A DNA stretch of 64,000 bases from Botrimarina colliarenosi (GTDB taxonomy: Bacteria > Planctomycetota > Planctomycetia > Pirellulales > Lacipirellulaceae): contig NZ_SJPR01000004.1 of the NCBI RefSeq assembly GCF_007859955.1, forward strand, positions 372,001 to 436,000, read 5' to 3'. Made by a program: the position numbers and the translations under genes. Each line of letters begins with the position of its first letter. The first letter of the stretch is position 1. Below the pieces are notes generated by a model, which was given only the letters and a program-made list of their open reading frames with translations, was not told where the DNA came from and made no database searches. Shown here piece by piece: positions 44,898-53,848 of this stretch.

Positions 44898-47800
44898 TCA
44901 GAGCGAGCGGACGATCACCCGGCCCGACGCGTCGCCGCTCACCAGGGTAGAGGTCCCCGCGGGAGTCACAGCGACGTCGAGTCGCGTTACCCGGTCGTTA
45001 TGACCCGCATAGCTCAGCAGCGGCCGCGCCGTCACGCCGTCGGTCGACAGACCCGAGACCTCTAAGAGCAAGACGCGGCCGCTATCGACGCCGGTCAGCA
45101 AGCGGTCGCCGGCAGGCGTGTAGGCGACCGACGTGACCCCCGCTTGGTCCGCCGGGGCGAGACGCCAAGCGCCGGCGTTGCGGCGGGCGATCCAGAGGGC
45201 GCCCGACTCGGTCGCGAGAGCGAAGCCCTCCCCGTCGGGCCGAGCCGCGATCGCGAGCGGAGCGCCGACCGTGGGCGGGAAATCGACTTCCGTAGGCGCG
45301 CCTCCCCCGACCGGGACGATGGCGACCCTGTCGGGCAACGCGACGAAGACCTTGCCGCCAGCCGACGCGAGCGCGACGCAAACGCCGGGGAGTTCGTCGA
45401 CGACCACGCCGATCGATTGACGGGTGGCGGCGTCCCACCGTTCCAGACGCGTCGCGCCGCTGCCGGTTGTCTGCGCCACCAACCACTCGTCGCGACGTTC
45501 GCCCATGGCGATTGCTGTTGGTCGCGATCCCTCGCCATACGGGCGCTGCGAGACGAGGTCACCCGCGGCGTCCCAGGCGTCGATCGAGCCGACCGTCGTC
45601 AAAGCCGCCAACCCGTTATCGTCGGCGCCGGATACGAACGCGAGAGGTCGCGGGCGGGAGGTCACGCGGGTCGCCACAGCGTAGCTGCCGCCGTCGCTCG
45701 GTCGCCACTCGACGACCCCGTCACCCCACACCAAGAGGCCCTCCGGTTCGGCAGTGAGTCCCGTGAGCTTCTCTGTCGAGGCGACGGACGATTGCTTTGT
45801 CCACGACGTCGCTCCCCGCTGCATGAACGCGATTTCGCTTGCCCTGGTTCCTTCCCCGAGGACGACGAGTTGTTGCGTGACCGGGTCGATCGCCGCATCG
45901 ATGGCTGAGTCGAGGGCAGAGCCGGCCGTGGCGACCGTCCGGAGCGTTTCGTCGAGAAGAATGGGCGTCACCAGCCGACTGCCGCGACGTTGCACGGCGA
46001 GCACGCCTTTGCCGTCGTGTGGCGTGAGACGGACGATCGGCGCGACGCCGCTCGCGCCTGCGGCTAAGAGGGTGGTTGTCGGATCGCCCCCCTCCATCGG
46101 CCAAGCGGCGAGGAGGCCCACTGTGTCCCCCGAGTAAAGACGTTTCGATGCGGGGTCGTAAGCGAGCGAGCGGATCGGCCGCCAATGGGGTCGGAAGGAC
46201 GAGCGGACCAACTCAATTCGGCCCGTTTCGGCGCCCCACAAGAAAACCTGGCCGTCGCGCAAGCCAACGGCGACGGTTGCGCCGCGCGGCGTCTGCCCGT
46301 GGAGTGGCTCGATCGCCGACACCCGGGCTTTTTCATTCCAAAGCGGGATCGGCTCTCCGCCATCAAGCGAGAACGCCATCGCGACCGCCCGGGAGTCGCG
46401 GGCGTCGATTTTTCGGCCAGCGCAGGCGGCGTAGAGAAGTCGGCGTTCGTCGTCGTAGGCGACGATTCGCCGTTCGCCGAGATCGATGGATCGCCGCAGC
46501 AGACCCGTTTGTCCGTCCCACAGGCACGCCCGGGCGATCGCGACCGATCGCGGTACGCCATCGAGGTCTTGAACAGTCCGCGAATCGGCGGCAACCGTTA
46601 GTAGTTGGGGGTCGGTCCCGCCGATCCGCCACGCCTGCATGTCGCGGTTGTCGGCGTGCCCGGCGTACTGCGTCACGCTCTGAGCAGGGAGGGCGACATC
46701 CGCCCAGCGACGCACGAAGCCGGCTTCGTCGGCGACCGCCAGGGTCCCGGCTCCGCCGTCGCCCGGTTCGAATCGCATGGCGACGACGCCGGAGGTCGCC
46801 TCGCCATCGACGGCGTACTGATCCGGCGCCACGCGTACACGCCACCGCACGACGCGGCCGGCCTCGTCGCTGCTGACCGCTTGGCCGTCGCCGGTGACGG
46901 CAAGCGAGAGCACGCGTTGGTCGTGGTAACGCCGCTCGACCTTCGTCGCCTCGCCCTCGAGCCGGGTCGGAGAACGCTGCACGAGGAGCGTATCGCCGCC
47001 AGCCGACAGCAGGACGCTCTCGTCCTCGGCGTAGGCGATCTGCTCAACCGCGCCGGCGTGCGTCGCCGTCAGACGGGTCGGCCGGGCGTCGAGAAATCCA
47101 CTGCCGTCGAGCCGCGACGCCGTTGCGGGGCGTTGCTGGCCGGTCGCCTCGTCGATGACGATCGCTGGCTGATCTTCTGCCGGCCACCAGCCGGCCACTT
47201 CGTAAATCGCGCCGTCGGCGCAACCGTAAGCGATCCTTCCGCGATCGTCACTCGACATCACGGCCCCCGTGATATGGGGCGAACCCGAAGCGACTTCGCT
47301 GTGGGAATAGGTCTCGCGGGAGTCGAGCGTCCCTGAGTCTTGTGTCCGCCAAAGGACGATCCGCCCGCGATCGTCCACTGAGAACCGCTGTTGGCCGTCG
47401 GGCGAGTACCCCACGGCTGTGACCGAGCCGGCGTTCACCACCGGGTCGGTCCGGTTGAGTCGCAGCGTGGCGCCCTCGAGCCGCCAGCTGGTGACGCGCG
47501 AGTTGGCGTCGCCGACCAGGAGCTCCGGGCGGTTCGGGTGGAACGCGACACACGCCGCGTCGCCGGCCTGCTTGGCGTCGATGACCTCGATCGGGGCGCT
47601 CGTTTGGAGGTCCAGCAGACGCAGCCCTCCCCCGACAAGGGCGGCGTAGCGACCGGCGCCGTCAATCGCCAACTCCGTTATCGGCGGACCCTCAACCGTC
47701 AACGGACCCGCGGCGACGCCCTCTCGGTAAACCGTTAGTAAAATCCGGCCCCCCTTGGCGTTGGCGGCGGTCACGAGCGTCGACCCATCGCTCGACACCG

Positions 47801-50600
47801 CGGCGTACGTGGGCCCCACGGCGGCGGCTTCGCCTACCAACTCGGTCGCTTCTGACCGCCAGTCGATGCGTCGGCTCAGCGACACCCATTCCGGGTCGTC
47901 CGTGCGCTCTTGCGGGATCGAATCCTGGGTGGCCTGCATCTCCTTCCAAGCGGCGAACACGCCGTTGTCGGCCAGCACGGCGCGGATGCGTCCCAGCGCC
48001 GCGTAGTAAGACTGTTCACGGGCCTCCTGCGACTTTGCCTCGGCGAGGCGGATCGCGTCGGCCGCTTCTTGCTGCTTCTCATCGGCCAAAAGGGTCGCTT
48101 CTTCGGCGGCCTTCGCCTTGCTGCTCGCGAGCTTGGAAAGCCGCTCGACTTCTACCGTCTTCGCCGCCGCCTCGTCGGTCTTGGCGGCGGCGATCAGGGT
48201 CTGTTCCTCGGCGATCCCTCGCTGCGTCTCGGCCTCGGCCGCGAGTTGCGTCGCTTCGGCTTCACGCTGCTGGACAAGTTTTGTTTTGTCCTCGAGGTCG
48301 GCCGTCAAGCTGATCGCGTCTTGGCGCAGAACGACGCTATACGCGATGAACCCCAGCGCCACCATCAGCGACGCCGCCGTGGCGTACTGCAGTGTTTTGA
48401 ACCAAGCGAGCCGCGACTTCCGCGACTTTTGATCCTTAACGATCGACGCCCGCAAGGCGTCGTCTTCACCGGTCGGGTCGTCGAGGAGCGACAGCGCCAG
48501 GTCGAAGTCGCCGTTGCGATAGGCCGCCTCACCGAAGCTACGCAGGGTCCGTTTAAGCCGGCGGCGCGCCTTGCTATTCTCGCTCCACAACTCCAGGGCG
48601 TTTTGGTAGCCGTGCTGGGCGCGCGAGTAGCAGGCGTAGACTTCGGTCGCGTCGGCGCTGGGCGACTCGACCAGTTTCTCGGCGGAGCGGAGCTCTTGCG
48701 AAGCGCGGCGTGCGATCTTAATGCTCTGCGCATGCGCCTGGTACGCCTTGATCGCCTCAATGAACTCGAGGGCCGACGTGTGGCGGTTCTCGGGGTCGGT
48801 CGCCATCGCCTTGTAAGCGATGTCGAGCAGCTCGCTGGAGCGCTTGACCTTGACGATTTCGTTCTTCGCGGCGGCCTTCAGGCACTCGAACGTCGTCTTG
48901 CCGCGATGCGGCGCCCGGCCGGTGACGATCTTGAAGAGCAACGCCCCCAGCAGATAAACGTCGCAGTACGTGCCCGCCGGCATGCGGCGCCGCGACGACT
49001 CGACCTTGCGTCCGACAACGCGTCCCTTCGCGTAGTCGAGGTACTCCAACGCCGTCTCGGGCGGCATGTAGATCGGCGTCCCCGCGGGCTGGATCTCGGA
49101 CCCGTCGTCGAGCCGCGCCGCGAGTCCCCAGTCCATCACCAGGACCTCGCCGAACGCCCCCAAGCGGACGTTGCCCGGTTTGAGGTCGCGGTGCAGCACG
49201 TTCTTCGAGTGGGCGAACGCGATCGCCTGCGCCACTTGAATCAAGATCGCGAGGTTTTCCTCCTCGCTGAGCCCCTTGATCGAGTCCTCCCAATCGGCGC
49301 CCTCGACGAACTTCATCGCATAGAACGGCAACCCGTCGGCCGCGAGGCCCAGGTCATGGAGCGGCGCGATATTAGGGTGCTCTAGCTGGCCCGTGATGAC
49401 CGCTTCGCTAATGAACTTGTTGCAGTCCGACACGCTGGCGCCGAGGTCCGACTTGATCTGCTTGATCGCGACCAGCCGGTTGAGCGATTGCTGGCGGGCC
49501 TTGTAGACGACGCCCATTCCCCCCTTGCCGGCCTCGCCGACCAGGGCGTAGTCGATGCCGAAGGGATCGGCCCCCTCCGGCGCCGCGAGAATGAACGCCC
49601 GCAGCCGGACCGACTCGTCGCCGACGATCTGCGAGTCGCCCGGCTTCATGAGCTGCGAGCCGCGTCCCTCTTCGAGCGGGCCACGGGGAATCGTGCCTCC
49701 GCTCGAAAGCCCCGTGATGTCGAGTGGCTGCGGTGTGCTGACCCGATCGCTGCGACGCTCGGAGTCGAACGCCAGCGTCGCTGAGTCGCGCTCGGACGAG
49801 CCCGCCCCCTCGGCGTGGGTGCTGGGAGACTCGGTCCGGTCGCCGGCCGAGTCGCCGCCAGCCGAATCGCTCGATCCCGAGGCGCCCGAATCGGAGAGGC
49901 CCGCCGCGAGGAGATTGGGGTCGACGGGCAAGGTGGCGTCCGACGGGGGCTGAGGCCGACCGCCATCGAGTATTCCCGGCCTGCCCACCATTTGGGTCAG
50001 GTCGGGGGCGTCGCTGTCGCTCGGCGCCGGCTTGTCGGGACGCGGCGTCGGCTCTTTGCCCCCCAGCGCCATCGTAAAGTCGGCGCCCGAGTCGTCGTCC
50101 GCTTCGCGATCGAGCCGCTCGAAACTGCCGAAGTCAACGGTCGCGTTGAGGCTCTCGCCCGGGTCGCGGGCGGCGAGGTCGGCGTATTCGTCCTCGTCAT
50201 CACTCAGCAGCAGGAGGTCCTCGGACTCTTCGCCGGCGTCGTACCGCTCGCCGAAGGCGATCGTGACGTCGTGGGGATCGTCGTCGGACGCTTCCTCTGA
50301 AGGCTCTCCGTCCGAGGCCTGGAGCGTGGCGTCGCGCGGCTCGTCGCCCGAGATATCCTCGGAAGCCGACTCAAGCTCCGAGAAGCCCGAGTTGGCGAAG
50401 CTCGAGCCGCCGAGGCTCGACGAAGAGCCCCCCGCGTCGGGCCGGGCGGTCTGGTCGGCGGGCGACCCGCCGAGACTCGAGAGACCGAAATCGTCCGAGT
50501 CGGTGGCGAGCGGCTCGCCACACGAAGGGCAGAACAGGTCGCTGCTCCCCTTGAGCGTTTCGGCGGTCAGCTCGGCGTCGCAGTGGGGGCAGTGGATCAT
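44898..50600 (-). CDS. Giant membrane Ser/Thr protein kinase with WD-type repeats
   Basis: 1900 residues. An N-terminal zinc-ribbon (CPHCDAELT...CPSCGEPL) is followed by about 300 acidic Ser/Asp-rich residues. A PknB-type kinase domain covers about residues 350-640: the Gly loop GKGGMGVVYKA, Lys in VAIKQIKSD, HRDLKPGN near residue 467, DWG instead of DFG near 490, and GTPIYMPPE. One membrane helix near 745-765 leads to a coiled coil (about 765-870) and then a roughly 1000-residue extracytoplasmic propeller region of WD40/YVTN-type repeats. Likely an envelope sensor. It follows the HlyD/M50 cluster on the same strand, with a 102-bp gap. Confidence 0.92.
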   Translation of the reverse strand: MIHCPHCDAELTAETLKGSSDLFCPSCGEPLATDSDDFGLSSLGGSPADQTARPDAGGSSSSLGGSSFANSGFSELESASEDISGDEPRDATLQASDGEPSEEASDDDPHDVTIAFGERYDAGEESEDLLLLSDDEDEYADLAARDPGESLNATVDFGSFERLDREADDDSGADFTMALGGKEPTPRPDKPAPSDSDAPDLTQMVGRPGILDGGRPQPPSDATLPVDPNLLAAGLSDSGASGSSDSAGGDSAGDRTESPSTHAEGAGSSERDSATLAFDSERRSDRVSTPQPLDITGLSSGGTIPRGPLEEGRGSQLMKPGDSQIVGDESVRLRAFILAAPEGADPFGIDYALVGEAGKGGMGVVYKARQQSLNRLVAIKQIKSDLGASVSDCNKFISEAVITGQLEHPNIAPLHDLGLAADGLPFYAMKFVEGADWEDSIKGLSEEENLAILIQVAQAIAFAHSKNVLHRDLKPGNVRLGAFGEVLVMDWGLAARLDDGSEIQPAGTPIYMPPETALEYLDYAKGRVVGRKVESSRRRMPAGTYCDVYLLGALLFKIVTGRAPHRGKTTFECLKAAAKNEIVKVKRSSELLDIAYKAMATDPENRHTSALEFIEAIKAYQAHAQSIKIARRASQELRSAEKLVESPSADATEVYACYSRAQHGYQNALELWSENSKARRRLKRTLRSFGEAAYRNGDFDLALSLLDDPTGEDDALRASIVKDQKSRKSRLAWFKTLQYATAASLMVALGFIAYSVVLRQDAISLTADLEDKTKLVQQREAEATQLAAEAETQRGIAEEQTLIAAAKTDEAAAKTVEVERLSKLASSKAKAAEEATLLADEKQQEAADAIRLAEAKSQEAREQSYYAALGRIRAVLADNGVFAAWKEMQATQDSIPQERTDDPEWVSLSRRIDWRSEATELVGEAAAVGPTYAAVSSDGSTLVTAANAKGGRILLTVYREGVAAGPLTVEGPPITELAIDGAGRYAALVGGGLRLLDLQTSAPIEVIDAKQAGDAACVAFHPNRPELLVGDANSRVTSWRLEGATLRLNRTDPVVNAGSVTAVGYSPDGQQRFSVDDRGRIVLWRTQDSGTLDSRETYSHSEVASGSPHITGAVMSSDDRGRIAYGCADGAIYEVAGWWPAEDQPAIVIDEATGQQRPATASRLDGSGFLDARPTRLTATHAGAVEQIAYAEDESVLLSAGGDTLLVQRSPTRLEGEATKVERRYHDQRVLSLAVTGDGQAVSSDEAGRVVRWRVRVAPDQYAVDGEATSGVVAMRFEPGDGGAGTLAVADEAGFVRRWADVALPAQSVTQYAGHADNRDMQAWRIGGTDPQLLTVAADSRTVQDLDGVPRSVAIARACLWDGQTGLLRRSIDLGERRIVAYDDERRLLYAACAGRKIDARDSRAVAMAFSLDGGEPIPLWNEKARVSAIEPLHGQTPRGATVAVGLRDGQVFLWGAETGRIELVRSSFRPHWRPIRSLAYDPASKRLYSGDTVGLLAAWPMEGGDPTTTLLAAGASGVAPIVRLTPHDGKGVLAVQRRGSRLVTPILLDETLRTVATAGSALDSAIDAAIDPVTQQLVVLGEGTRASEIAFMQRGATSWTKQSSVASTEKLTGLTAEPEGLLVWGDGVVEWRPSDGGSYAVATRVTSRPRPLAFVSGADDNGLAALTTVGSIDAWDAAGDLVSQRPYGEGSRPTAIAMGERRDEWLVAQTTGSGATRLERWDAATRQSIGVVVDELPGVCVALASAGGKVFVALPDRVAIVPVGGGAPTEVDFPPTVGAPLAIAARPDGEGFALATESGALWIARRNAGAWRLAPADQAGVTSVAYTPAGDRLLTGVDSGRVLLLEVSGLSTDGVTARPLLSYAGHNDRVTRLDVAVTPAGTSTLVSGDASGRVIVRSL

Positions 50601-50702
50601 TGTGACGTCTCTTCGACGAACCGTTGGCGGCGTGGTGGGACCGCTCCCCAGTCTAGTCGGCTGAGGGGGTTACCGCCTCTAAATGCCTTGTTTTCTGCGT
50701 CT

Positions 50703-52880
50703 TCAAGCCAGACGAACGAGCCGGCGTAGCCAGCGGGCGAGCCAGCCGCCGAGCGTTTCGCGCCCGGTGACAACACGGGCCTGACCGATCGCCCCCGGCT
50801 GGAGCAACGGCGACGAGTCGCCGCTCAGCTCGACGGTCAGCCGATAGGTGGCGCCCCGTTCTAGCGGTCCACGGAGCCCTTCCTCGACACGACGCTCGGG
50901 GTCGGCGAGGTCGGCGTCGGCCGCCGCCAACGCCACGCTGGTGACCTCCCCCTGGAAGGTCTCCCCCGGCGCGCGATCGAGCGCCACGCGGACCGGCGCG
51001 CCGAGCCGCACCAGACCGCTATCGTCTTCGCTGAGCAACAGGACGACTCGAACCCCCGCGCCGGCGACGCGACACAACGGTTCGCCCGCTTCGAGCCAGC
51101 AACCGTCGTTCGCCGGGTCGAGCGGCGCGCCGCTCCAAGTCGGGAGATCGCCGTCAGGCGTCTCGGCGTCGGCAGTCGCCGTTCTCTGCGCCGGCGGATC
51201 GACACGCCCCGCGATCGGCGCCCGCAGACGGCGGCGTTCCGTCAGCTCGTCGTGCGACCGAAGCTGCCGCCGCGTCTCCGACCGCATTGGCTCAAGGCGG
51301 GCGATCTCCGCCAGCAACCGGGCGTCGCGTTGCGACCGTGTCCGAAGGCCGTTGATCTGTGCTTCGAGCGACGCCTCGCGTTCGAGCAGCTCGAGCCGCC
51401 GGAGTCGCGCGTCGGCGTCTTCCAGTTCCGCCAGCAGCTGGCCCGGCTCGACGACGTCGCCGTACCGGACGCGATGGCTCAAGACGCCCGAGCTACGGGC
51501 GACGACATCCGCGAACGACTGACTCTCGACCCGGCAGACGCTGTGGAGCGTTTGATCGAACGAAATCGATGCAATCCCCCACAACGCTACCAGCCCCAGA
51601 ACGACCGCCACGCCGAGTCGTAGGCTGATCCCCAACGCCCGGCCATGAGGCCCCTTTGGCGTGACGGCGGCGAGCGCTCGAACCATCCCGAAGACGACCC
51701 CTGTCAGTGTTAACGCGACGACCAAATCGCCGGCGGCGCGGAACCCGGCGTCTGTCAGCGCGAGGTGCGTCACCCACAAGATCACGGCGAGCAGGCCCCA
51801 GCCGTAAACCGTGGACGCCAAGGCATACAACGCGAGCAGCCAAGGCGATGCGGGGGCGGGCTCGGGCGGGCGCATCTCGCCCCGTATCCAGCGACGCACC
51901 GGACCCCAGAGAGTTTCGCGGCTCGCTTGGTGCAGGTTGGCGACCCCCCAAAGGTCGGCCAGCACGTAATAGCCATCGAAACGAAGCAGCGGGTTGAGGT
52001 TCACCAAGAGGGTCGAGACCGACGCCACCCCCACCAGGTAGAGCGCCAGCACACGCGTCGGCCCCGGCGCCAGGACTAGCCACGCCGCCGCCGCGGCGAC
52101 GGAGAGGATCAACTCAAAGTAAACCCCGGCGAGCGCCACCAGCGTCCGGCGCCATCGGCTCGGCAAGGTCCAGGCGTCCGACGCGTCGCAGTACAAACAC
52201 GGCATCAGCGCCAGCAGAAGCACGCCCACCTCGTGGCACTCCGCCCCCATCCGCCGACAAGCCAGCGCGTGCCCCAACTCGTGCCACGCCTTGGCGATCA
52301 CCACCGCGGCGACCGCCAGCGCGGCGTGGCTGGGGTCGAAGAGATCGAGCAGCCGTCGGAGTTCGAGGGCGAGTTCCTCGGCACGTCCCACCAGAGTAAC
52401 GCCAACCATGATCGCGGCGATCAACAAGGTCGCAGCGAAGCCACGGCTGAAGAGGAGCCGCCCGAGAGGCGTCAGCCAATGCAAGAGCCGTGTGGGGTCG
52501 AACCCAGGCAGCCGGATCGCCAGCGGATTGAGCGCCGGCGCCCACCAGGGCGACTGACCAACGGCGCGTTGCGTCGCGGCGGAGACCGCACTTGGCTGGT
52601 CGGATTGCAGCAGATCGCAGTCGTAGAGCGACGCGCAGAACCCCAGCACTTGGGCGCCCGTCGCCCGTTCATTGGGGAAACGCCCTTGGAAACGGCGTGT
52701 GAGCTCGCCGATGGTCATCGGCTCGCGGAGCGTCTCTAGCAAGAAGCGCTCGCGGTCGCCAAGCCGGAAGTACTCAAGCGACAGCGGGTCTTTGACGACG
52801 GTCGCTTCGCCGCTGGCGGACAGCAGCAGGTCGCGTCGCGCCCGGAGGCGGCCGTTCGTCAACCAGGCGGCTCGATTCAC
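50703..52880 (-). CDS. M50 metalloprotease-HlyD fusion with PqqD-like N-terminus
   Basis: 725 residues from a GTG start. An N-terminal segment of about 90 residues resembles PqqD/RRE winged helices (VKDPLSLEYFRLGDRERFLLETL). A polytopic M50 (site-2-protease-type) domain follows, with its zinc motif in KAWHELGHALACRRMG and a second motif NPLLRFDGYYVLADL. The C-terminal third is an HlyD/biotinyl-lipoyl adaptor with a coiled coil and a beta barrel (GVLSHRVRYGDVVEPGQLLAELED; RAPIAGRVDPPAQRT). M50 proteins cleave or hold membrane peptides; HlyD parts build periplasmic conduits. A role in exporting or processing the giant protein encoded upstream is inferred. Confidence 0.85.
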   Translation of the reverse strand: MNRAAWLTNGRLRARRDLLLSASGEATVVKDPLSLEYFRLGDRERFLLETLREPMTIGELTRRFQGRFPNERATGAQVLGFCASLYDCDLLQSDQPSAVSAATQRAVGQSPWWAPALNPLAIRLPGFDPTRLLHWLTPLGRLLFSRGFAATLLIAAIMVGVTLVGRAEELALELRRLLDLFDPSHAALAVAAVVIAKAWHELGHALACRRMGAECHEVGVLLLALMPCLYCDASDAWTLPSRWRRTLVALAGVYFELILSVAAAAAWLVLAPGPTRVLALYLVGVASVSTLLVNLNPLLRFDGYYVLADLWGVANLHQASRETLWGPVRRWIRGEMRPPEPAPASPWLLALYALASTVYGWGLLAVILWVTHLALTDAGFRAAGDLVVALTLTGVVFGMVRALAAVTPKGPHGRALGISLRLGVAVVLGLVALWGIASISFDQTLHSVCRVESQSFADVVARSSGVLSHRVRYGDVVEPGQLLAELEDADARLRRLELLEREASLEAQINGLRTRSQRDARLLAEIARLEPMRSETRRQLRSHDELTERRRLRAPIAGRVDPPAQRTATADAETPDGDLPTWSGAPLDPANDGCWLEAGEPLCRVAGAGVRVVLLLSEDDSGLVRLGAPVRVALDRAPGETFQGEVTSVALAAADADLADPERRVEEGLRGPLERGATYRLTVELSGDSSPLLQPGAIGQARVVTGRETLGGWLARWLRRLVRLA

Positions 52881-52909
52881 AGAATCGCTCGGTGGGACGG
52901 CGGGGGGTT

Positions 52910-53848
52910 TTACTTGACCGACAAGGCGTCGGATTCGATCGGCGCGTCGAGGATCACGACCCGCGCCGTCAGCCCCGGTCGCAGCCGCATCGCCCGGTTG
53001 TCGATCTCGGCCCAGAAGCGGACCTTCGAGTCGACCGGCTCCGCCTCGGGGCTAACGAACACCACACGGCCGGTCGCGCGGAGGGTCTCGCCGCTAGGCA
53101 GGTCGGCTTCGACCGTCACCGGCCGGTTGACCAACCCCAACAAGGCGTCATCGATTCCGACGTACCCCTCGGCGCGGAGGCGGTCGACCCGCACGAGCCT
53201 CGCCAGGGGTTCCCCCGCATCGACCCACTCGCCCGAATGGCGGTACACCTCGGCGACGACGCCGGCGATCGGCGCCGTCACGCTCATCCGCTCGACGCGG
53301 TGCTGCGCCAGCCGCAAGTCGGCCTCGATCCGTTTGAGCTTCGCCCCCAGCAGGTCGCGCTCGAAGCGGGCGAACTCGATCTCAAGCTCGGTCCGCTCCA
53401 TCGCCAACCGCAAGCGGTCGACCTCTTTGATTGAGACCGTGTTTGGCAACTCGGCGTTGATCGACGTGGCGCGGATCAGCTCCGCCTCGGCGACTTTGTT
53501 TTCTTTCTCGGCGAGGCGGACGCGGACGTCGCTCTCGGACTCTCGCTGCGCCAGCAGGAGGTCTTGCTCGATGACTTCGGCGGTCAGCTGCTGTTCGCGG
53601 GCGTCGACCTCGCCGATGCGGTCGCCCCGTCGGACCCGCGCGCCCTCGTGGATCGACAACTCGCGGAGCACGCCCGCTTCCGGGGCGGGGACCTTCACTG
53701 TCTCGGAGACGGTGAGGATCGACGAGGCGACGGAGACCTCGGCGGCTTCAAGCGACGCCGATGAAAGGCAAAGAGCGAGCGCCAGCGTCGCGGCGCAAGC
53801 ACGCCACGCTTCAGAACCAGCGACGACGGATTGCCTCGATCGCTTCAT
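52910..53848 (-). CDS. HlyD-family periplasmic adaptor protein
   Basis: 312 residues from the ATG at 53848; longer frames read through the upstream gene. Signal peptide: ACAATLALALCLSSASLEAAE. Typical adaptor layout: first half-lipoyl (VPAPEAGVLRELSIHEGARVRRGDRIGEVDAREQQ), a coiled-coil hairpin (about residues 80-165, LLLAQRESESDVRVRLAEKENKVAEAELI), second half-lipoyl (VTAPIAGVVAEVYRHSGEWVDAGEPLARLV), then a barrel domain (TLRATGRVVFVSPEAEPVDS). It overlaps the 3' end of the GAF-like/HlyD gene by 38 bp. No outer-membrane factor or ABC/RND pump is encoded nearby. Confidence 0.9.
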   Translation of the reverse strand: MKRSRQSVVAGSEAWRACAATLALALCLSSASLEAAEVSVASSILTVSETVKVPAPEAGVLRELSIHEGARVRRGDRIGEVDAREQQLTAEVIEQDLLLAQRESESDVRVRLAEKENKVAEAELIRATSINAELPNTVSIKEVDRLRLAMERTELEIEFARFERDLLGAKLKRIEADLRLAQHRVERMSVTAPIAGVVAEVYRHSGEWVDAGEPLARLVRVDRLRAEGYVGIDDALLGLVNRPVTVEADLPSGETLRATGRVVFVSPEAEPVDSKVRFWAEIDNRAMRLRPGLTARVVILDAPIESDALSVK

